From Alviniconcha marisindica (taxonomy: Eukaryota; Mollusca; Gastropoda; Provannidae), in the NCBI GenBank assembly GCA_018857735.1, contig JABMCL010001555.1, positions 915,001 through 979,000 on the forward strand: a stretch of DNA of 64,000 nt. The letters are read 5' to 3'. Position numbers and translations under genes: made by a program. The notes under the pieces are model-generated. The model had not been told where the DNA came from and did not search any database. It saw only the letters and a list, made by a program, of their open reading frames with translations. Each line of letters opens with the position of its first letter. Positions within the stretch are counted from its first letter, which is position 1. Of this stretch, positions 58,301 through 64,000 are shown one piece after another.

Positions 58301-61300
58301 TACAAATTACAACTGCACAGGCAGATAAACAGACATGAAAGTCTGCCATTACCCTCCCCACCCCCCACTCCCCAAAAGAGAAAAGAACAAATGGCAAATC
58401 TGCTACTTAACAGTTCCCCGCCCCCCCCCCCCCCCCCAAAAAAAAGACCACCACCAAACCAAACCATTTAGTACTACTGACTGTAGAGGTTCTGATGGAC
58501 ATCAGTATATGTGTTCATAACAACTGTGAACAACAACAAAAGCAACAAACAAAACCCCACCTCACACATGCCATCAGCAACAGCAAACGGAACTTGATCG
58601 TGTAATAACGTGTAATAACGTGTGCACCTTGACTAGCTAGTGGTATTAAGATGGTTCGGTTCAAGCTTGTTACAAACAAACAGGTGTACAGTGCGACCCC
58701 TGCCCATGACACACCACTCAGGTGGTTGTCTTTCACCACGGCATTTTGAGTCAATTACGTTTCAGATGTCAGATCAGCCCCTTTCCGAGAAAAAGTCTGC
58801 CTGTTCTGCTCTGCATGAAACTGACATTAATCAGAACACCGTAACAGCATACCTTCTGCAAAGATTTGTTTCTCAGCTGGGCACAAGCGAACTCTGGTAT
58901 AGTGTGCCGCTGCAGAAGAATCATTCCCTTTCATTTCTGTTACCAGAAAATGAAAGAGTGGTCAGTGACCTTTGTGTGACCTGATTCTAAAGGTGATCTT
59001 GCAAGAGGGGCCACACTGTACGAAAGCACCTGACAAAAATAGCCACAAGGTTAAACTCGAGGTGGACATTGCAAATCACAATCGCATCTACAGCAACATG
59101 GAAAGCAGAACAACAAATCATAAACATGTTGAAGTTACACTGACATGGTATAAAGGAAAAATACACAAGGCACCAAATGCAAAACATGTAAAAACTTCTT
59201 TTCACAGCACTAAATGGAACACGGTGAGCAAAATATACAACATCAAAATGTAACTACTGTGATTCCTGTAAAGCTGAATAGATAGGGTACTGGAATGGAG
59301 TGCTGACCGCAATAAAAAAAAAAACGAATGTTTTCATAAATAAATGTATGCTGTTTCAAAATCAAGTCTGACTGAAAGCAAGTAAACACACAAATTGACA
59401 GCTCTGAGTGCAAGGTGGGGAAAACTGTTGTATGCCGAGAGAGAAATGGATGATAAGAATCACATCCTCGGATGCATTCCTTATTTTGTGGGTTTAAAAT
59501 GAGGCCGATAGGTTTAACTCAGAAAATTGTAATCAAAGATACCATCTTGTAAAAGAAGAAAGAAAGAAATGGAACAGAATGGTGAAGCATATATTGTTCT
59601 GTAGACAACTGTTTGGACCCAATCTCAACTCCCCCCAACTCTTAAGGGAGCACAGCTGGAAAAAAAACAGAAGTCATAATCTCCGCATTAACATGCCTCC
59701 AATCCCAATATAAGTTCCTTTAAATACTTGTGTTTGTCAAGCAATGGTTGCTTCATCACAGTGCCGCTCACACTGCAAGAAAACTTGCATTGTCATAAAA
59801 TAATGTAGAAATGTCTGGAGCAAAAGATTCACAGAGCAGATTATAATGTTGGCAAAAAATACAGTTGACTAATCCTCTGGTTATGTATAACAAAACTACA
59901 GCCCTCTTTTTCACTGATTCCTGCAATGTCTGTTCGATATTTAAGTGCTCTTGGTGTCATCCTGTTGGCATCAACCAAAGTAGTGATCTTCAGTGATCAG
60001 CACTTCTAGAACAGAGATTTCAGTATGTAGCACCGGACTTCCTTTACCCCTGTCCTTTGTCATTAAAAACAGTAACAAAATATTCAACTTACAGGAGCTA
60101 ATTTTTCTCAAAACATGTTTGAGAAGACCTGAAACAAAGTTTGCTTTTCAACATTCCTTGTTGATTTTTATTCCGGATGTGTCCATTGGATCCGAGAGTG
60201 ACGGCAGTAACCTGATATAAAGCTAGCATGTGTCACTGCTGCCTCATGCAGACCAGTGCCCTTTCTGTTGTCTGACCAATGGGGTATTTTGAATACAAAA
60301 TTCTCCATCTCAAGTTTTTCCTTTGATCTCTTCTACACGTTTGGCAAAGTGTTTTGAGAAAGGTTTAGCAGAAACACCTTTAAATCCTCAGTTTGCCACA
60401 TCGCTGCAAGCTGTAAATGCCGTTTACAAACTGTCAGTCTTCTTCATGCACAATACTGCAAAGTAAAATATGTATGCCACAGGTTTGTTCACTATCACTC
60501 ATATCAGTTACATAAGGCTGGTTTAAATCATAAAACTGAACCATTTCAATCAAGGTCAATAACATCTAGCTTACTCATTCAACCCAAAATGTGATGTCCC
60601 TCATGAATGGGTAAAATGGTCCTTTTATCACGCACACAAACACAGACAAATGGTTTCACCACAATTACATTTAACTTCCACATGTACTGCATACATGCAT
60701 CCATGAGAACTAGTTTCATTTTGTGCAGAAACATAAATGTATACAAAACATCTTGGTTGGTTTCCAAACTTAGAAAACATTTTGGTACACAGGACAGGTG
60801 TCTAGGGGCAAAATGCACGGACAAGGACCTGCTGCGTGAACAGCCATAAAGCAAAGATAGCACAGAGGAAAAGATCGCTTGCGGGAGGGACAGGCTGGCT
60901 ACACAAACAAGACTGAAAGGGGTCAAGTGTGCAAATCCTGCAGTTACACGTACCTTGGAGCTGCTATTTTTGCAGGGCAGCATCAGCTGCCAGTACCCCA
61001 GAGGAAGTTGAAGGAGCAACCCTCTACCCTCTTTCTCCACCCCAGAAAAATAACATTTTGATTTTCATGGATAAGAAGCTATTTCCCAGAAGTGTCTGAC
61101 AAATTATGTATCACTGAAAGACTGAAATGTGCAGATGACGCCAGAATCTTATTTGACCAACCTGTGTCATCACACAGATCATGTGGTAGGTCAAGATCAG
61201 TAATTTTCTGTTCAAGTCATTCCAGAATCAGGACTTGGAGAATCTGAGGGCCAAGGTTTCACCCTTCCTCAAGAACACCATGGACATGGTAACATAACAA

Positions 61301-62160
61301 AAGCCCCATGAAAAAAAATCCAAGAAGTAACACAGACATGACACCCCCCCTACCCCCCTCAAAAAACAAAACAAAAAAAGAGAAAAAAGTTTACACATTA
61401 ATAATGTTTACATCAAGTTACTGTGGATCAAGCCAAACAAAGAGGTACTTCTATGACAACAAATAAAGACAACAGGGAAGCAGCATGAATGATGTGAGAC
61501 AGAGAAAAATCATGCCAAAATCACCGTCTACAATTAGGTTTTGATTTCAGCATTATCACAAAATGACTGCAGTAGTGCGTGCAATAAATTACAGTGTTGT
61601 GAAAAAAATTGAATAATTACACTGCTTCAAACAAGTACTCTATGGCAATCAATGCTGTTTACATGTATCAGCAAATATATACACACCAACAAAAAGACAA
61701 ATGCATGGACAATAAGTATGAAAAAAAGACGTAATGTGGGCACTGTGCTTATTGAGAGGGGTGGGGGGCAGAGAGGGGGAGGGAGGGGGGGCACAGTCCA
61801 ATAACTGACTTTATGGCATGACTCAACAACATACATATTCTCTGCAGCACCAAATCTTACTAATTTTCCCTTAAAATCACGAAGGAGTTTGGCACATTTT
61901 CAGCTACAGAGAAGAGAGATTATTAATCAGTTGGAATTCTTTTCCCCTAGAACAGAGCAGTTCCACAGGTTTTGCAAATATTTTAATGCCAAACCTGGAA
62001 AGGAAGTAATGGGGTTCCTTAAAGCAAGAAACCCCCAATTTTTCATGATCTGGTTTTAGATATATGTGTATGCTGACAAAAATCATTCTGAAAGTAAACA
62101 GAGAATCAAAGAAAAGCTGAACTAAGACTATGGCTGAGTCGGCAACATCCTCCACACATT
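58300..62160. other. Non-coding, A-rich on the plus strand
   Basis: C-run 58421-58438, G-rich stretch 61755-61793. No exon recognised on either strand. The strong A-over-T bias, opposite to 20189-34020, would fit the 3' UTR of a minus-strand gene lying beyond 64000 (inference). Confidence 0.5.
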
Positions 62161-62164
62161 CACC

Positions 62165-62755
62165 TACAGACTGCTATGCTACAGCGTGCTACAACCATGC
62201 AGGTACACAGGTAGGTATAGGTACCTGCACTGTGTAGGTACACAGTACACAGACTGCCATGCTACAGTGTGCTACAACTGTGTAGGTACACGGGTAGGTA
62301 TAGGTACTTGCACTGTGTAGGTACACAGACTGCCATGCTACAGTGTGCTACAACTGTGTAGGTACATGGGTAGCTATAGGTACCTGCACTGTGTAGGTAC
62401 AAAGTACAGACTGCCATGCTACAGCATGCTACAACTGTGTAAGTACACTGGTAGGCATATGTATCTGCACTGGGTAGGTACACGGTACACAGACTGCCAT
62501 GCTACAATTGTGTAGTACACAGGGTAGGTGTAGGTACCTGCACTGTGTAGGTACACAGTGCACAGACTGCCATGCTACAACTGTGTAGGTACACAGGGTA
62601 GGTGTAGGTACACTGGTAGGTACTGTGTAGGTACACAGTGCCCAGACTGCCGTGCTACAACTGTGTAGGTATACAGGTAGGTACTGTGTAGGTACACAGT
62701 GCCCAGACTGCCGTGTTACAACTGTGTAGGTACACTGGGTAGGTACCTGTGGTCA
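62165..62755. repeat. About 60-75-bp minisatellite
   Basis: Units carry ACAGACTGCCATGCTACA, ACTGTGTAGGTACAC, GGTAGGTATAGGTACCTGCA and repeated GTGTAGGTACAC. About eight units with internal GGTAC-rich sub-repeats. Confidence 0.94.
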
Positions 62756-63034
62756 TGCCGCCCTCTTTCCACTCTACACACTGTGCAGCTGGGCATCCAC
62801 TGAAAGGAGCTGCATGGAACCGATGTGCAAGCCTTCATCTTTTAAATAGCCAACCCATTCAGAAAGTGAACTTGGCAAAAATTAGAGTATGCCTTATAAA
62901 CATATGAAAGTTTTGATTTTTGCAGGTACATGCACTGAGAAGTAACTGAAATCGTTGAGAAAGATCAATGGGGGCTGGATTAAGGCACACCAAGAGAACA
63001 AACCACTGCAGATTGACATCAAAACCACAAATGC

Positions 63035-63720
63035 TTTGCTTCCACTGCATAACTGACATCAAGACAGCTGTTTCCACTGCATAACTGACATCAACATCAA
63101 AACAGCTGTTTCCACTGCATGACTGACATTGACATCAAAACAGCTGTTTCCACTGCATGACTGACATCAAAACAGCTTTTTCTACTGCATGACTAACATC
63201 AAAACAGCTGTTTCTACTGCATGACTGACATCAAAACAGTTGTTTCCACTGCATGACTTGCATCAAAACAGCTGTTTCCACTGCATGACTTGCATCAAAA
63301 CAGCCATTTTCACTAATTTTAAGTTTCCACTGACATCAAAACAGTAATTGTTTCCACTACACAGGCATCAAAATAGTCATTTTCACTGCACAACTGACAT
63401 CAAAACAGTTGTTTCTACTGACATCAAAACAGTTGTTTTCACTGCACAGACATCAAAATCATCATTTCCACTGCACAACTGACATCAAAATAGTCTTTTC
63501 CACTACATAACTGACATTAATACAGTTGACTCCACTGAACGACCACATTAAAACACTCGTTTCCACTGCATAATTAACATCTAAACCAATTTCCACTGCA
63601 TATGTGGCAACAAAACAGTCATTTCCACTGTATAACTGACATCAAAACAGTCTTTTCCACTGTATAACTGACCTTAAAACAGTCTTCTTCCACTACATAA
63701 CTGACATCAGAAGTGTTGGT
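63035..63720. repeat. About 32-bp minisatellite, about 20 copies
   Basis: Unit CTGACATCAAAACAGCTGTT followed by TCCACTGCATGA. Divergence increases rightwards. CAGCTG is a palindrome in the centre of each unit. The flank 63720-64000 shows nothing further. Confidence 0.95.
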
Positions 63721-64000
63721 GTGGACCAGAACACTGAAAGCCAGTTTTAAAGAAACAACACTGTGTATAAGTGACATCAATCGAGTGCTGCTACGGTTCC
63801 CTTTTTGCTGATTTTCAAATAATGACCGGCTTCCCTCTCAGTTTCCCTCTATTGTCAGAAGGAGCATGTTAAAGAGTATTTAAAGGAATGAGCACATGCC
63901 TATTAATGACAGACTGTAAACAACAAGCAAATACGTTTCCCTCTGATCAGCTGCAGAACACAGGAGGGGAAAAGATGTACAGTGTAACCCCCAGATAAAA

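Overview
This is eukaryotic nuclear DNA, most likely from a gastropod mollusc. Coding sequence is broken into short exons (49-465 nt) with GT/AG introns. Introns and flanks are full of GT/CA microsatellites, G or C homopolymer tracts, 24-110 bp minisatellites, tRNA-derived SINE fragments and short inverted-repeat elements. There is no bacterial-style gene organisation and no CRISPR array. No rRNA or intact tRNA gene was recognised. The mollusc assignment rests on repeat types I recognise from snail genomes and is an inference.

Two plus-strand protein-coding genes can be reconstructed exon by exon with continuous reading phase. Gene 1 (21-20188, 5' end outside the window, 16 exons, 797 residues in the window) is an ephexin-family Rho guanine nucleotide exchange factor: a proline-rich, tyrosine-containing N-terminal part, then DH, PH and a C-terminal SH3. 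The SH3 and the segment joining PH to SH3 closely resemble vertebrate NGEF. Gene 2 (37501-57589, 16 exons, about 853 residues) is a coiled-coil protein with a long Ser/Pro-rich tail and a Phe/Gly-rich C-terminus. I tentatively compare it to SIX6OS1 (C14orf39), a synaptonemal-complex central-element protein, but this needs a search.

Layout: 1-20188 gene 1. 20189-34040 is non-coding DNA with several tandem arrays; it may be a very long gene 1 3' UTR, with poly(A) signal candidates at 21820 and 34015. 34040-37200 is intergenic, with a foldback element and a cluster of short inverted motifs. 36880-37500 is the probable promoter and 5' leader of gene 2. 37501-57589 is gene 2. 57590-64000 is non-coding with two arrays, possibly the 3' UTR of a minus-strand gene beyond the right edge.

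The most unusual signal is that several tandem arrays are built from the edges of real exons, including splice sites. A 45-nt piece of gene 1 exon 7, with its 3' splice site, is repeated 13 times upstream of the true exon (9291-10507). The 3' edge and 5' splice site of gene 2 exon 15 are repeated about 9 times (56738-57180). Decayed copies of the exon 13 donor edge and of the exon 16 acceptor region lie elsewhere in gene 1. This could be an ordinary minisatellite process seeded at splice junctions, or a source of alternative exons; RNA evidence would decide.
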